Below, piece by piece: positions 22,864-33,414 of a stretch of 64,000 bases of DNA (within the stretch, counting starts at the first letter, position 1; each line of letters opens with the position of its first letter). Source of the stretch: Tupaia tana (Eukaryota > Chordata > Mammalia > Scandentia > Tupaiidae); the NCBI GenBank assembly GCA_026018925.1, contig JAKSZU010000016.1, forward strand, positions 4,942,940-5,006,939, read 5' to 3'. The translations under genes were made by a program, and so were the position numbers. A model generated the notes under the pieces. It did not search any database, had not been told where the DNA came from, and saw only the letters and a list, made by a program, of their open reading frames with translations.

Positions 22864-23491
22864 AATTATAACACACCCCAGAGCACTGGTGGAGACTAGG
22901 TGGCACAGTGGGTGTGGCAGCAGGAATGCAGGAACCACGAGCTATTTGAAGCAGTGCAGGCCCAGGCTGTGCAGTGACGGTGGGAGGAGAGGGGCACGGA
23001 AGGGCCGTCAACAGACCCAGATTGTAGAGGGGCGCTCCCAGCCACAGCTACGCAGGAGAGGGAGCGCTGGGGCCATGGGACGAACAAACACAAGCACTAC
23101 GACAATGGCCCAGGCAGGAAGGCTGAGAAGGGCTCTTGCTTCAGTCCCAACGATGGAGGAGTGGAAGCTCGTACTCGGTGGTGGAGTGGAGATCGCAAGG
23201 AGTGTGTCTGAGCCTAGCTCCAATAGGACCTGCCGGCTGGGTTGGTTTTATTGAGTTGGAAATAAAAAGTGACTCCCAAGCACCTGGCTTAAACAACCAA
23301 TTTCATGAAGAGCGTTTGAATCTCTCATGGCCTGACCGGCTGAGCCAGGGAAGCCCAGAGGACCCAGCTTGGGGAGAAGGGTGGAGTGGAGCGCATGGGA
23401 GGTCGGAGGTGTGGAGAAGCAGTCAGAGAGCTGGAGGTGATGTGGCGGACAGAGGTACAGAGTGGACATCGTCAGCATTCAGGTGCTGTTC
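22864..23491 (+). mobile_element. Possible continuation of the old repeat
   Basis: GGAGGTGATGTGGCGGACAGAG and GGACATCGTCAGCATTCAGGTG (23434-23485) fit later parts of the same old repeat. The first 500 bp are too diverged to align by eye. Confidence 0.4.
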
Positions 23492-23508
23492 AAAACCCTG
23501 CAAATGGG

Positions 23509-23752
23509 AACCAACAGATGGTGTATGGCTATGTCGCTGGACTCCAATGTATTCAACTGCAGTTTGAGTCCCAGGCCCGGCAGCTTAAAACTCACATTGG
23601 GTGCATGTGTGTGCGTGCCCAAGATCCCGAGAGGAGAACGGAGGAGAAGGGATTGCAGCGTGGCCATCCCCCAGGGGGTAATTTCTCACTTTCTGAATCT
23701 CCCACTCTGGCAAGCACATGTACCCTATAGCAAAAACCTCTCAAAATAAAAT
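23509..23752 (+). mobile_element. tRNA-derived SINE, type L, diverged
   Basis: Sense copy that lost bases in the A box (GATGGTGTATGGCTATG). The exact 17-bp duplication AAAACCCTGCAAATGGG lies at 23492-23508 and 23753-23769, longer than most here. Confidence 0.95.
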
Positions 23753-23769
23753 AAAACCCTGCAAATGGG

Positions 23770-23990
23770 TGAAGTCACTTTGGGGGAGCGGAGAGAACAA
23801 AGGGCCAGCTCTGAGCCCTGGGGGCTCCGTACCGAGGGAGAGGGACCAGGGTCGGAGTGGGAGAGAGCGAAGGAGCCCGAGATGGGAGAGCAGGAACAGG
23901 AGGGGAGGCAGGGGCGGGGCACCGTGGCAGCGAGGCAGGAGGACAGAGGTGGCCCTGGTGGTCAGTGGTACAGAGACCTTGAGTAAGGTG
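23770..23990 (+). mobile_element. Old repeat continues after SINE
   Basis: AAAGGGCCAGCTCTGAGCCCTGGGG matches a later landmark of the same old repeat. GA-rich sequence follows. The 23.5-kb SINE separates it from the preceding part. Confidence 0.45.
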
Positions 23991-24245
23991 TGGGCAGAAT
24001 GATGTTTGTCAACTTGCTCCTCACGGATAGTCGTGACGTGCCAGCTAGGAGTGGCCGTGGCGAAGGCGCTTCATTCTGACGCGGAGCAGCCTACAGGGTC
24101 TGACGGCCAAATGATTTCCTCAGCTCAGTGCCTTCCTCAGGCGAGGCTGGAAAAGGGCGCGATAGTTGATGTGACTGTGTCTGAGTTCCAACAGTGTCCC
24201 TGCATTTCCTTATATCTGCCATGAGGCAAAGATGCCATCTGTGGT
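23991..24245. other. Unique sequence
   Basis: Nothing recognisable. Confidence 0.35.
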
Positions 24246-24512
24246 TTTTCCCAAGTTTTTGCCATAGGGCACATGCACTTGGTGGAGAGAGAGAGAGACA
24301 GACAGAGAGACAGACAGATACAGAGAGAGGGAACGTGAGAAAGCATCCCTGGGGGATGGCCATGCTGCAGTCCCTTCTCCTCCAGTCTCCTCTTGGGATT
24401 TTGGGCACGCACGCACACATGCCTGGTGTATTTCAAGCTACCAGGTCTGAGACTTGAACTGCAGTCAGTCGTATGGGGGTCCAGTGCCTTAACCACTATG
24501 CCCTGCTGGCCC
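24246..24512 (-). mobile_element. tRNA-derived SINE, type L, diverged
   Basis: The body is clear (CTTCTCCTCCAGTCTCCTCTTGG). GA/CAGA repeats expand the pyrimidine stretch (24284-24330). The head ends CCCTGCTGGCC. The flanks CCATCTGTGG and CCATCTATGC may be a worn target duplication. Confidence 0.85.
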
Positions 24513-24672
24513 TGGTTCCATCTATGCTTGCTAGTTGCTTTGTCAGCATTGCAAGTTCTGGACGGAGCGGCTGTTCACCCAGTTCCCATTCCTTCCCAAT
24601 TTGTGTGTCCAGCCGTATCCAGTGACACGCTCAGTAAATGAGGGAAACTCCATTCACGTATCTGAACACTAT

Positions 24673-24748
24673 CTGTTGGGTCGTCAAAGAAGTCTTGACG
24701 TGTTTTTCTGCACGAAAATGCATCATGGCTTTTCCGACGACCCAACAG
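24673..24748. mobile_element. 76-bp mariner-like inverted-repeat element (MITE)
   Basis: The ends are perfect 13-bp inverted repeats: CTGTTGGGTCGTC at 24673-24685 and its complement at 24736-24748. The arms stay similar for about 30 bp each, so the unit is almost a full palindrome. The layout TTGGGTCGTC, AAGAAGTC and TTTTTC recalls the ends of mammalian mariner elements. There is no room for a transposase, so it is a non-autonomous end-to-end derivative. The TA target duplication is not clear. Confidence 0.7.
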
Positions 24749-25914
24749 TTTGAAAACCCTCAGAAGATACGACGCTGCGACCGTGTTTCCTTAGGCCACA
24801 GTCGAGGGTTTGCTGAGCACCGAGGGCCAGCCCCATGCAGCAGGCGAGCACGTTCCCCAACGCGAAGGTCTGCGTGCAGTGCCCAAGGTCAGACGTGTTC
24901 CTCTGTGACTTTCTCCCGGTTTCCCTCCTGCCTGTTTGTCCTGGCCAAGCTGTCTTTACCGAATAGACGGGTGATAAAATTGCAATTGACTGGAGCCCTT
25001 GGAAGGCGGCCTCTGTCAGTGTTGTCAGTCCCACGTACCTTACAGGCCCGGGTGTGGTTTAGACACTGCTGTGGTGTGCCTGCGAGACGTGGCCTCGGGG
25101 AGGCACTCGCTGCAGCGACCTCTGACCCTGCCCCGGGGCCAGGATTGGGAAGAGGAGGTTTGCTAAGCGATTGGTTCACACTTGGGCTTTTCTGAGAATT
25201 CTGTAAAATGCCAGCATGGCATCGAGTGTGTCGGGCTGTCATCTCAGTCCCTAAGTCATCCTTCCGTGTGCTGGATTAGCGTTATTTGAGAGAGAAGAGC
25301 AGAAATCTAGTTCTTGGTCAAAACGCTGTTTTTACAGCCAGAGAAATGTGTAGTCTCACGTATCAACAGGCCACGCTGCTGTCCCTAAGGCTGTGTTCGA
25401 TAAGTATGTTCTCTTGGGCCAGGATGCCAGCTATATTCCTGACGAGTCAGCGACAGCACCGAGCGCTTACCCAGTCCTTGGCCTTGCTGGAGAGACCACG
25501 CCAGCTGTCATCCGACCACAGATGCCAAAGGCCAGGGCATTGACAAGCAAGAACAGGTCACCAGAAAAAGAAAAGAAACAGAAGATTTAAAGCAAAGTCT
25601 GTCCCTGTCAGAAAACAATGGGCAGCTGTTCAGGGAGGGGGTGGGGGCTTTCAGGAGGAGCCATTTGCCCCCCGCATGTCTCCTGTGTAGGGCGGGGTGG
25701 TTCTGAAAGAGGATCCACTTAAACCACAACTGCCACTTTGAATGTTGCGTTTTAGAATATGCCACAGACGGCCCTGACATTCTAAAATTGATTGAAATTT
25801 TATGACCTTCAGGGATAACGCATGTATTTCCAGCCAGTGTGACTTCTGGAAATTAGATAGCTAGTTGAGGAGCCAAAAGTTGATTCATCATAGCAGATAG
25901 TTCACAGACAAGTT
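24749..25914. other. Unique sequence
   Basis: GC-rich then AT-rich sequence with open frames of up to 185 residues (24638-25195) but no domain or splice context. No gene is supported. Confidence 0.4.
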
Positions 25915-25929
25915 CCTTCACTGTCTTTT

Positions 25930-26202
25930 TTTTTTTTTTTTTTTTTTTTTTTGTAGAGGTTTTTGCTACAGGGCGCGTGAGCTCGCCAGACAGAGACAGA
26001 CAGAGAGACAGAAAGCAAGAAATCACCCCCCCAGGGGGGATGGTCACACCGCAATCCCTTCTTCTCCATTCTCTTCTCGGGATCTTGGGCACACACGCAC
26101 ACGTGCCCGGCGTGAGTTTTAAGCCACCGGGTCTGGGATGCGAACCGTGGTCGACTATGTGGGAGTCCAGCGACATAGCCATTACGCTAACTGCTGGTTC
26201 CC
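25930..26202 (-). mobile_element. tRNA-derived SINE, type L
   Basis: Near-consensus antisense copy with a long T run. The exact 15-bp duplication CCTTCACTGTCTTTT lies at 25915-25929 and 26203-26217. Confidence 0.97.
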
Positions 26203-26511
26203 CCTTCACTGTCTTTTAAGATGGTAATGGTACAGTGTATGTCAAATAAAAGGAAAAAATATTTTCCCCCTCTGTGAGAATAGAGTACTTAATTTAATTT
26301 ATTTCAAGACATTTTGTTGTCCCCAAGTGTACCCGTAGATGTCTAAACTACCTCGACAATATCAGCACGTTTTGGTGGCTGGGATGAGCTTCCCCGGTTG
26401 AATACAGCTAGAATGACCCGAGGCTGAAAAGTAACCCTAGAGGATGTTATTTTTGTTTTTTGTTTTTTTTTTTTTTTTTTCCAAAATTTTCATGTGTACA
26501 CTCTCTAGTTT

Positions 26512-26770
26512 CTTTTTTCTTTTCTTTTTTTGAGAGATTTTTGCTATAAGGTGCATTCACTTACCAGAGAGACAGAGACAGAGAGACAAAAAGTGAGAAA
26601 TCACCACCCAGGGGGATGGCCACACCCCCTGCCACAATCCCTTCCCCATTCTCCTTTCAGAATTCTGGGCACTCACACAGCGTGAGTTTCAAGCCACCGG
26701 ATCCAGGACTTGAGCCGTGGTCATCCATGTGGGAGTCCCTTGATGTAACCATTATGCCACCTGCTGGTCC
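26512..26770 (-). mobile_element. tRNA-derived SINE, type L
   Basis: Complete antisense copy with a CCCCCTGCCAC insertion near 26625 and a head ending CACCTGCTGGTCCC. A second T run at 26455-26480 lies left of it. Confidence 0.88.
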
Positions 26771-28984
26771 CCCGCTTTTACTTTCTACTTTCGCCATTTT
26801 GAAGAGAAAAGGATAGGGGCTCTGGTTTCCCAGCTGGCTGGTTTGCAGGGGCAGTCATTCCAGTTCTGAGCTGACTGAAGGACAGACGGCCCTGGTGGGA
26901 GAACGCAGGCCCAGGTCCACATCCTGGCATCCAGAGGGCGTGTGCAGTGTCCAGTCCATTTCTTCCTTACGCCTGTGCCCTGCGTGTGACTGTGTCGGTG
27001 CATCTTTTCACTCCTGCTTTTTGCCAAACGAAACAGAATATTTAGTTGTCCCCGTGTGAGCTTAGGCAGAGACCGGTCTTCCTACAGCATCTGGGGCCAG
27101 GAATAGAACTCGGCGCCCCAGTCCCAGTCGGTGCTGTGGTCTCGACCGTCCCTGTGTGTTTCTCTCTGGTCAGAGAATCGACACGTTGAGGCTTTCCTGG
27201 TTTCTGTGGCCAGCGTGGTTTTTGCTCTTCTGTATGTACTTACTTCTTGGTTACAGTCCTTGATTTGTGGTCGCTCAGCGCTTTAAATAGAGCCAAAGGG
27301 CCACATTGTTTCCTTTGCTCGCCTACCCAGAGCTGGGCAGGAAAAGGTTACTCAGACTCGGCACTAATGTGTTTGGGTTTTCCTCTCACCTGTAGCTGAC
27401 CAAGTGCATAAATCCGAGCGGAAGCGATGGTGTTCTTGAGCTGTTTAAAGCAAATAGGAATTAACCACACGATAAACAAGGGCTGGTGGATGGGTAGCTT
27501 CTCCCTGCGACGATGCTCGAGTGTAGCAGATGGCATTAAGATGAGCACACTGAGTGAATGCGGTGAAAGGAGCCTTCCCGTGCTGCATGGGTACTCCATT
27601 CAGCCTTTCCTTTGGCCACGTGTTCATCGATTGGCCAGCAACAAACGCGGACCGGGGTGTGTGGGGAGCAGTGCTCAGTTCGTGGCCTCAGGTTTTCGAT
27701 CTCCCAGCTCGGGGCGACTTACTAGGAGACCGGAGATTGTAGGGAGCAAAGGGTACCGTGACGGGGCGGATTTGGGCTGGCAGGTGTGAGCTGTGTTCCC
27801 AGAGACTTTTCAGCCGCACTTGGAGGAGGAGTAAGGCAGACGCGTCCTGTGTACACACAGCCAAGTAGCGGGTTCGGGACCCTGACCCGGGGACCCGGTG
27901 AGCTGGAGGAGGTGGGTTGCCATTTCAGGGACTGAATCAAAAGGCTGATTAAATATGAACCTCTGTGAACTTTAGAAATCTTTCTCCAAATTTAAGATAC
28001 GCCACCATTTGAAAAAACATAGCAATGAAAACAGTCTCAGGAATGAGCTTGTTCCGGAGAAGGAGTAACTCACTTTGGCGGACAGTACCCAGATGCCCGC
28101 GGCCCCGCGTTGTAACTTTTGACATAGACACACAAACGGACGGTGATTGGACAGAGTTGACCAGAGTGCTGGGTGACTGCTCCGTCCTGAAGAACAGCAT
28201 GTCGAAGAAAACCTGGAGACCCTCTGAGACAGCAGCCACGCCTGTAGCCCCGTCTCGGTCTGACCCCCAGCCCCCAGACTCAGGGTTTTGCAGACACGCC
28301 TTTCCCATGTCCCTCCCCGGGCACTTCCTGTGGCGGCACCTGGGACAGGTTTCCCACCCTGTAGGTGTGACGGCATCTGGTGCCCGAGAGATTTATTTCC
28401 AGCTTGCTGCAGGGGAGTTTGTCCCCACCTCTTTCTTCAGGTCAGAGAGGGCCTCTACCTCCTCTGATCTTTACCAAGGGCTTGGTACATTAACGCTCCG
28501 TGCCTAGGCCCTGTGGATGTGTGCGTGTCTCTGTCTCTCTGTCTCGCTGCACACCTGGCACTTCCCCTACGGGAGAGTTTCAATACGTTTCAAACATTGA
28601 TGAAAGAGGAAGAAATACTGTCCCAATTCCCCCCTCTATCTCTGTAAAATCTTGTGAGACTTCCCCAAGTCTAGCTGAGAAATAGTATCTCTGTATTTTC
28701 AGCATAAGCAGGAGTCAGTCGGCCATGTGTTTGTCTATTGATCTTCTTAACTATGTCTTAGGAAAAGCTCTTAAACCAATCTCTCAAAATTTGTTGTTTG
28801 GGGACAGAAATATAAGGGCAGTGATGGTTATAGAACCTGGCCTCAGTTCTCAGAGTGAGATTTCTGCCTCCTGAGGCCGATTGTGCTCAGGAGTTTGAGC
28901 CATACCAAACATTTCCAGGGTTTAGGAATAAGTTTGTTAATATCCACTTTTTTTTCCTCACCCTTTCTGTAGTCTGAAACATGC
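26771..28984. other. Unique, SINE-free stretch
   Basis: About 2.2 kb without recognisable repeats. Frames such as 28025-28507 (160 residues) have no domain. No exon or RNA gene could be supported. Confidence 0.4.
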
Positions 28985-29160
28985 CGTTTAGAATAATGAT
29001 GAGGCTGGGTTTGGAGCCGCAGAGACCTGGGATGGAGCCCTGGGGCTCCAGTGAGTGGCTGTGTCCTGAGAGTGGCCCATGATCTCTCTGACCCGGTTTC
29101 CTGCTGCAAAAGCAGCGTTCACACCTATCTCACTGAGAGCTTTTCAAGGTGGACTAAGCA
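28985..29160 (+). mobile_element. MIR
   Basis: TTTGGAGCCGCAGAGACCTGGG, GAGTGGCTGTGTCCTGAGAG, CTCTCTGACCCGGTTTCC and GCGTTCACACCTATCTCACTG appear in the order of the MIR consensus. Confidence 0.72.
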
Positions 29161-29206
29161 ATACAGACAAATTGTATGGATCTACCTTGAGCATAAGAGG
29201 TTCTTA

Positions 29207-29436
29207 AGGGCTAGCAGGTGGAATGGTGAAGGTACAGACTCCCACATGGCCGACTGCAGTTCGAATCTCAGACCTGGCGGCTTGAATATCACTCCGAGCA
29301 TGTGTGCGTGTGTGCATGCCCCACACCCCAGAGAATGGGTTGTGACATGGCCATCCCCCCGGGGGACGATTTCTCACCTTCCCTCTCTCCAATAAGCACA
29401 CATGTCCTATGGCAAAATAAATAAAATAAAAAATTC
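29207..29436 (+). mobile_element. tRNA-derived SINE, type L, shortened
   Basis: Sense copy, diverged, with CAGTTCGAATCTCAG (B box). Bases are missing around the GGAGAATGG block. The tail is AAATAAATAAAATAAAAAA. Confidence 0.83.
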
Positions 29437-29688
29437 TTAGTAACTGGCTGTCATTAGGGGCTACTTGGAACTGCTTCTTCCTGGTGTGAACTTGGTCATG
29501 TGAAGACCATAGGATTTCTCTGTGCGCTTCATACCTCAGCTAGCATTCCTTGCTTTGGTTTTTTAACTTCCTAATGTATGTATTTATTTATTACCTCTTC
29601 CCACCTCATTAACATAAAAGTCCATGAGGACAGGTATTTTTCCTGTGTCCCAGAAAAATGTAACATAGATCAGGAAATAAATTGTGTA

Positions 29689-29952
29689 GGGACCAGCAGT
29701 TAGCGTAATGGCTATGTCGCTGGACTCCCATGTAGTCGACTGCAGTTCTAGTCCTGGTGGCTTAAACTCACACCAGGCACGTGTGCGTCCGTGCCCAAGA
29801 TCCCGAGAGGAGAATGGAGGAGAAAGGATTGCAGTGTGGCCATCTCCCACTGGGGGATTTCTCACTTTCTGTCTCTCTGTCTCTCTGGCGAGCGCACACT
29901 CCTTGTAGCAAAAACCTCTCCAAAAATAAATAAATACATACGTACATAAATA
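29689..29952 (+). mobile_element. tRNA-derived SINE, type L
   Basis: Full sense copy with a small gap after the B box (CAGTTCTAGTCCTGGTGG). AAATTGTGTA lies at 29679-29688 and 29953-29962. Confidence 0.95.
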
Positions 29953-30119
29953 AAATTGTGTAATTGTTATTTCGTTCTTTAGCCAGGTGTTCCTTGGGAT
30001 TCAGCCTATCAACAACATCTCCAACTGTGTGTTTTCCAAATCACCCACAAAATTAGCAAGAGCAATAATCGCTGATGAAAATGCAGCTCCTAGCAATGCC
30101 AGGTTACATGAATGCTTGA

Positions 30120-30262
30120 TTTGTACTAACTTAGGTAAGCTTCACCACAGTTCTGCGAGGTAGGTACCAGCATTATAACCCACTTTCCAGATGAGGAAAT
30201 GAGAGGGTTACCCATGGTCGCATAGCTAGTAAGTGGCAGCTTTGGGGTTGATTTGATTTTTT
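30120..30262 (-). mobile_element. MIR
   Basis: TTCTGCGAGGTAGGTACCAGC, CCAGATGAGGAAATGAGAGG and CATAGCTAGTAAGTGGCAG match the reverse complement of MIR. Confidence 0.8.
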
Positions 30263-30318
30263 TTTTTTTTAATGCTTTAGAGTTCTGATTAAAGAACTCC
30301 CATGTTACAGGCATGTCA

Positions 30319-30822
30319 GGCGTGCCTCCCGGGGTGGTGCCGTGGTGCAGGGGTAACAGGCAACATTTCTGAAGGCTGCCCCACACGGGGAAGCTCTGGA
30401 GACCCCCCCCCCCCCCAAGGCTGAAGGCGTGGGCTTGCCTGCGTCCGGGCTGGCTGAAGCCAGGTGGATTGTGGCATCAAGATCCCCCTGGTGCCTCTCT
30501 CTCTTTTTCTGTCTGTCTCTCTTTTTTTTTTTGAGAGGTTTTTGCTTTATGGCGCATGCACTCACCAGACAGAGAGAGACAGAGAGACAGAAAGCGAGAA
30601 ATCTCCCCCAGGGGGGACGGCCACGCCATAATCCCTTCTTCTCCATTCTCCTCTTGGGATCTTGGGCACGCACGCACACGCTCCCAGTGTGAGCTTAAGA
30701 CACTGGGAGCGTGGGTCCAGGACTCGAACCGCAGTTGACTATATGGGAGTCCAGCGACATAGCCATTATGCTAACTGCTGGTCCCTCTCTTGTCTCTCTC
30801 TTTAAATAAACTTTAAAAATGT
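30319..30822 (+). mobile_element. Second SINE family (type C), interrupted
   Basis: The head GGGGTGGTGCCGTGGTGCAGG, a GC-rich body and a CT-rich stretch run to about 30523. The tail (CTCTCTTTAAATAAAC) resumes after 30790. A type L SINE lies between. A run of 14 C lies near 30400. Confidence 0.78.
30524..30790 (-). mobile_element. tRNA-derived SINE, type L, nested in type C
   Basis: Complete antisense copy ending GCTAACTGCTGGTCCC. The CT-rich flanks make the exact target duplication unclear. A CACTGGGAGCGTGGGTCC duplication enlarges its body. Its position shows that it is younger than the type C element. Confidence 0.93.
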
Positions 30823-30869
30823 TACCTTCCACTCAGTCCACCTTTCCCTCTAAAAGAGGCGAGCTCTGT

Positions 30870-31200
30870 TGTGGGATTCGTCTGTGTCTTCATGTTCATT
30901 TTTTAAAACCAACGCTACAGTAAATTAGTACCAGTTCCATGGAATCCAGTATCTAATCCACAGTGAGGTTTGTCTAGCTGGTATGGCCATGGATTCTGTT
31001 ACGTTTTATACATTGCACTTGGCTGTTCGGTCGTTTTCAGTTTCTTGTCACTTAGAGTGTTGTTTCGTCCACCCAGGCCCTTTCTTTGTCTTTCTTCATG
31101 CCATTTTTCGTCAAGTTCAGGCCAGATTTTTATGTAGCGTCCTGGGTTCTGATCCAGCTGGTGGTTGCCTCCTGAGCCGAGAGTACTTTGTGGTGACTGG
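30870..31200 (+). mobile_element. Candidate old L1 3' region
   Basis: CCCTTTCTTTGTCTTTCTTCATGCC and AGTTCAGGCCAGATTTTTATGTAG recall the 3' region of old mammalian L1 (L1ME/L1MC-like). The call is from memory of the consensus and not certain. Confidence 0.45.
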
Positions 31201-32217
31201 AAAGGTGTTGCCCCTGCCCCATGTCCTCAGTCTCTCAGAACCTGCCTCTGCTCCAAGACGAGGCGCTTACAATACACACCGCAGAGGACGCGTATGCATT
31301 CCCACCGGGGTGACTCGGAAAGGCCCTGGGAACCCGGGCACATCTAGACCACGGCACATTGCCAGCGGGACAGCCAATGTTGTTCAGAGAGACAGGACGA
31401 GGGCCAGCGGGGCCCAGAGAGTGGCAGTGGCGAGAATCCTAACAGGGTGGCCGGGGGAGCCGATGCGCACAAGGACTTTGTTTTGGATTCCCGTTCCTGG
31501 ATTTGGAATACAGAAGGGACACTGCAGTTCCATAGCCTGAGGCAGCGGCCCCCGAGGCCCCCTCTAAAGGCAGAAGTTAGGTGTGGGCTGGCCCAGTCCT
31601 GAGCCCCTGGCAAGCTCTCTCTGGACCCAGAGGGTATTAGCAGAGGGCAGCCTTCAGGGGGTGAGACTCTCCCTGTGTCCTTTCCCCTCCACCAGGTGGG
31701 TCCCCCGCTCTGTGCTCACCCCGGCTGTGGTAGGAGGCTGCTGCTGGTGACCTGAGCTCAGGTGTGAGCGCAGCAAGGCACAGACCGAGCCTCTGATCTT
31801 TAAGGTGTGCCCGTCATGGACTCCCTGCTGTGCGTCCCTCCACAGAGGGTCAGCTCTCTGCAGGGAGGGGCAAGTCTTAATCCCGCCCAGCCAGCCTCTG
31901 CTGTCCCTGCTGAGGACAAAGATGTCCGCAGAGAGAGCTAGCTCACGGTGGGGCCGGCCACATACTTTTGGAGGCCCAGCCCAAAATGACAATGTGGGGC
32001 CGTTTGCTCAAAGTGCAGAAACCAAGTGCCATGAGAGAGGAAAAGAAGCAGCTCGTTCCTTTCTCTGGTCTCTTCAGACCGCAGATGATGTTTTTAATTT
32101 GTTAGTGAATGTTTTTGCAAGGAAAGAAACATTAAAAATGTAAATTATTAGCATGAATTTGACTGTTCAGGCTCTCCCTCCCTGCCTCCCCCACTCCTCC
32201 CTTCCCTCCTCCTTCCG
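31201..32217. other. Unique GC-rich sequence
   Basis: No gene or repeat could be supported. Open frames on both strands have no domain. Confidence 0.4.
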
Positions 32218-32225
32218 GACCTTCC

Positions 32226-32229
<4 letters not shown>

Positions 32230-32256
<27 letters not shown>

Positions 32257-32523
32257 TTTTTTTTTGAGAGGTTTTTGCTATAGGGCATGTGCGCTCGCCA
32301 GACAGACAGAGAGAGACAGAGAGACAGAAAGCGAGAAATCACCCCCCCCCCCCGGGGGGATGGCCACGCCGCAATCCCCTCTCCTCCATTCTCCTCTCAG
32401 GATCTTGGGCACGCACGCACACGCACCCAGCATGAGTTTTAAGCCACCGGGTCCGGGACTCGAAGGGCGGTCGACTACGTGGGAGTCCAGTGACATAGCC
32501 ATTACGCCAACTGCTGGTCCCCT
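32230..32523 (-). mobile_element. tRNA-derived SINE, type L, young-looking
   Basis: Near-consensus antisense copy with a long T run and an expanded C run (32341-32353). The exact 12-bp duplication GACCTTCCTTTC lies at 32218-32229 and 32524-32535. Confidence 0.97.
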
Positions 32524-32535
32524 GACCTTCCTTTC

Positions 32536-32720
32536 GAGACAGAGAGAGAGGGGCTCCCCCCGAAGGGTCTGCCAGTCTCCCATCTCCGCCTCAGCCTTAC
32601 AGCCAGCCAGGGCCACAGGGGTGCCGGGCACACCCAGCACCGTCAGTGGCCTGGGATCCAACCCCGGCCTTGCCACGTGGCTCCAGCATCACAGGGCAGT
32701 GCCCTAAGGCCACCATGCCC
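32536..32720 (-). mobile_element. Second SINE family (type C), antisense
   Basis: GACAGAGAGAGAGGGGCTCC followed by a GC-rich body and GGGATCCAACCCCGGCCTTGCC (B-box region) fits type C in reverse. The head decays near GGCAGGGCCGTGCCCC. The younger SINE sits at its tail end. Confidence 0.55.
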
Positions 32721-32769
32721 TGCGGCAGGGCCGTGCCCCTACATAGTGCAGTGCCAGGTTTATTTGCTC

Positions 32770-33150
32770 TTTGGGGCTGTGGTAAAACCACATAATGTAA
32801 ACATATTGCCTTGACCGTTTTTGGTTTTTTTTGGAGAGGTTTTTGCCATAGAGCGTGTGCGCTCACCAGAGAGACAGAGAGAGACAGAAAGCGAGAAATC
32901 ACCCCCCAGGGGGGATGGCCACGCTGCAATCCCTTCTCCTCCGTTCTCCTCTCGGGATCTTGGGCACGCACACACATGCGCCTGGCCTGAGTTTTAAGCC
33001 ACTGGGTCCGGGACTGTGGTCTGTGAATTGTGGTCGACTACATGGGAGTCCAGCGACATAGCCATTACGCTAACCGCTGGTCCCCCTTGACCATTTTTAA
33101 GTGCGCTTCATTCCCATTAAGTATGTTTTTGTTCTGACCAAGCCAGTTTT
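32770..33150 (+). mobile_element. Old L1 fragment split by a SINE
   Basis: GCTGTGGTAAAACCACATAATGTAAACATATTGCC (left) continues as CCATTTTTAAGTGCGCTTCATTCCCATTAAGTATG (right). Together they give the familiar old-L1 phrase (GTGGTAAAATACACATAA... CCATTTTTAAGTG). The SINE at 32823-33084 interrupts it. Confidence 0.72.
32823..33084 (-). mobile_element. tRNA-derived SINE, type L, nested in L1
   Basis: Near-consensus antisense copy. CCTTGACCGTTTTT (from 32809) and CCTTGACCATTTTT (from 33085) form the target duplication with one difference. The B-box area is altered (GGGACTGTGGTCTGTGAATTG). Confidence 0.95.
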
Positions 33151-33174
33151 TTGTTTTAGTTTTTGTTTTTTTTG

Positions 33175-33414
33175 TTTTTTTTTTTTTTGAGAGAGATTTT
33201 TGCTATTTGCTCACTTGCTGGAGAGAAAGAGAGACAGAAAGTGAGAAATTACTCCCTGTGGGGATGGCCTCCCTGCAATCCCTTCTCCATTCTCCTCTCG
33301 GGATCTTGGGCACAGCATGCACCTGGTGTGATTTTTAAGCCACCGGGCCGGGACTTGATCTATGGTCGACTCCGTGGGAGTCCAGCACTGTCAGCATGAC
33401 GTCATTTGGCCCCT
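33175..33414 (-). mobile_element. tRNA-derived SINE, type L
   Basis: Antisense copy with a short deletion in the 3' block (GCTATTTGCTCAC) and a head ending GACGTCATTTGGCCCC. It lies just right of the split L1 piece. Confidence 0.87.

Noticed and set aside
24638..25195. 185-residue open frame
   Set aside because: It starts near the mini-mariner and has no domain, conserved motif or splice support. GC-rich chance frame is more likely.
28025..28507. 160-residue open frame
   Set aside because: Looks unique but has no recognisable domain and overlaps open frames on the other strand. No support for an exon.
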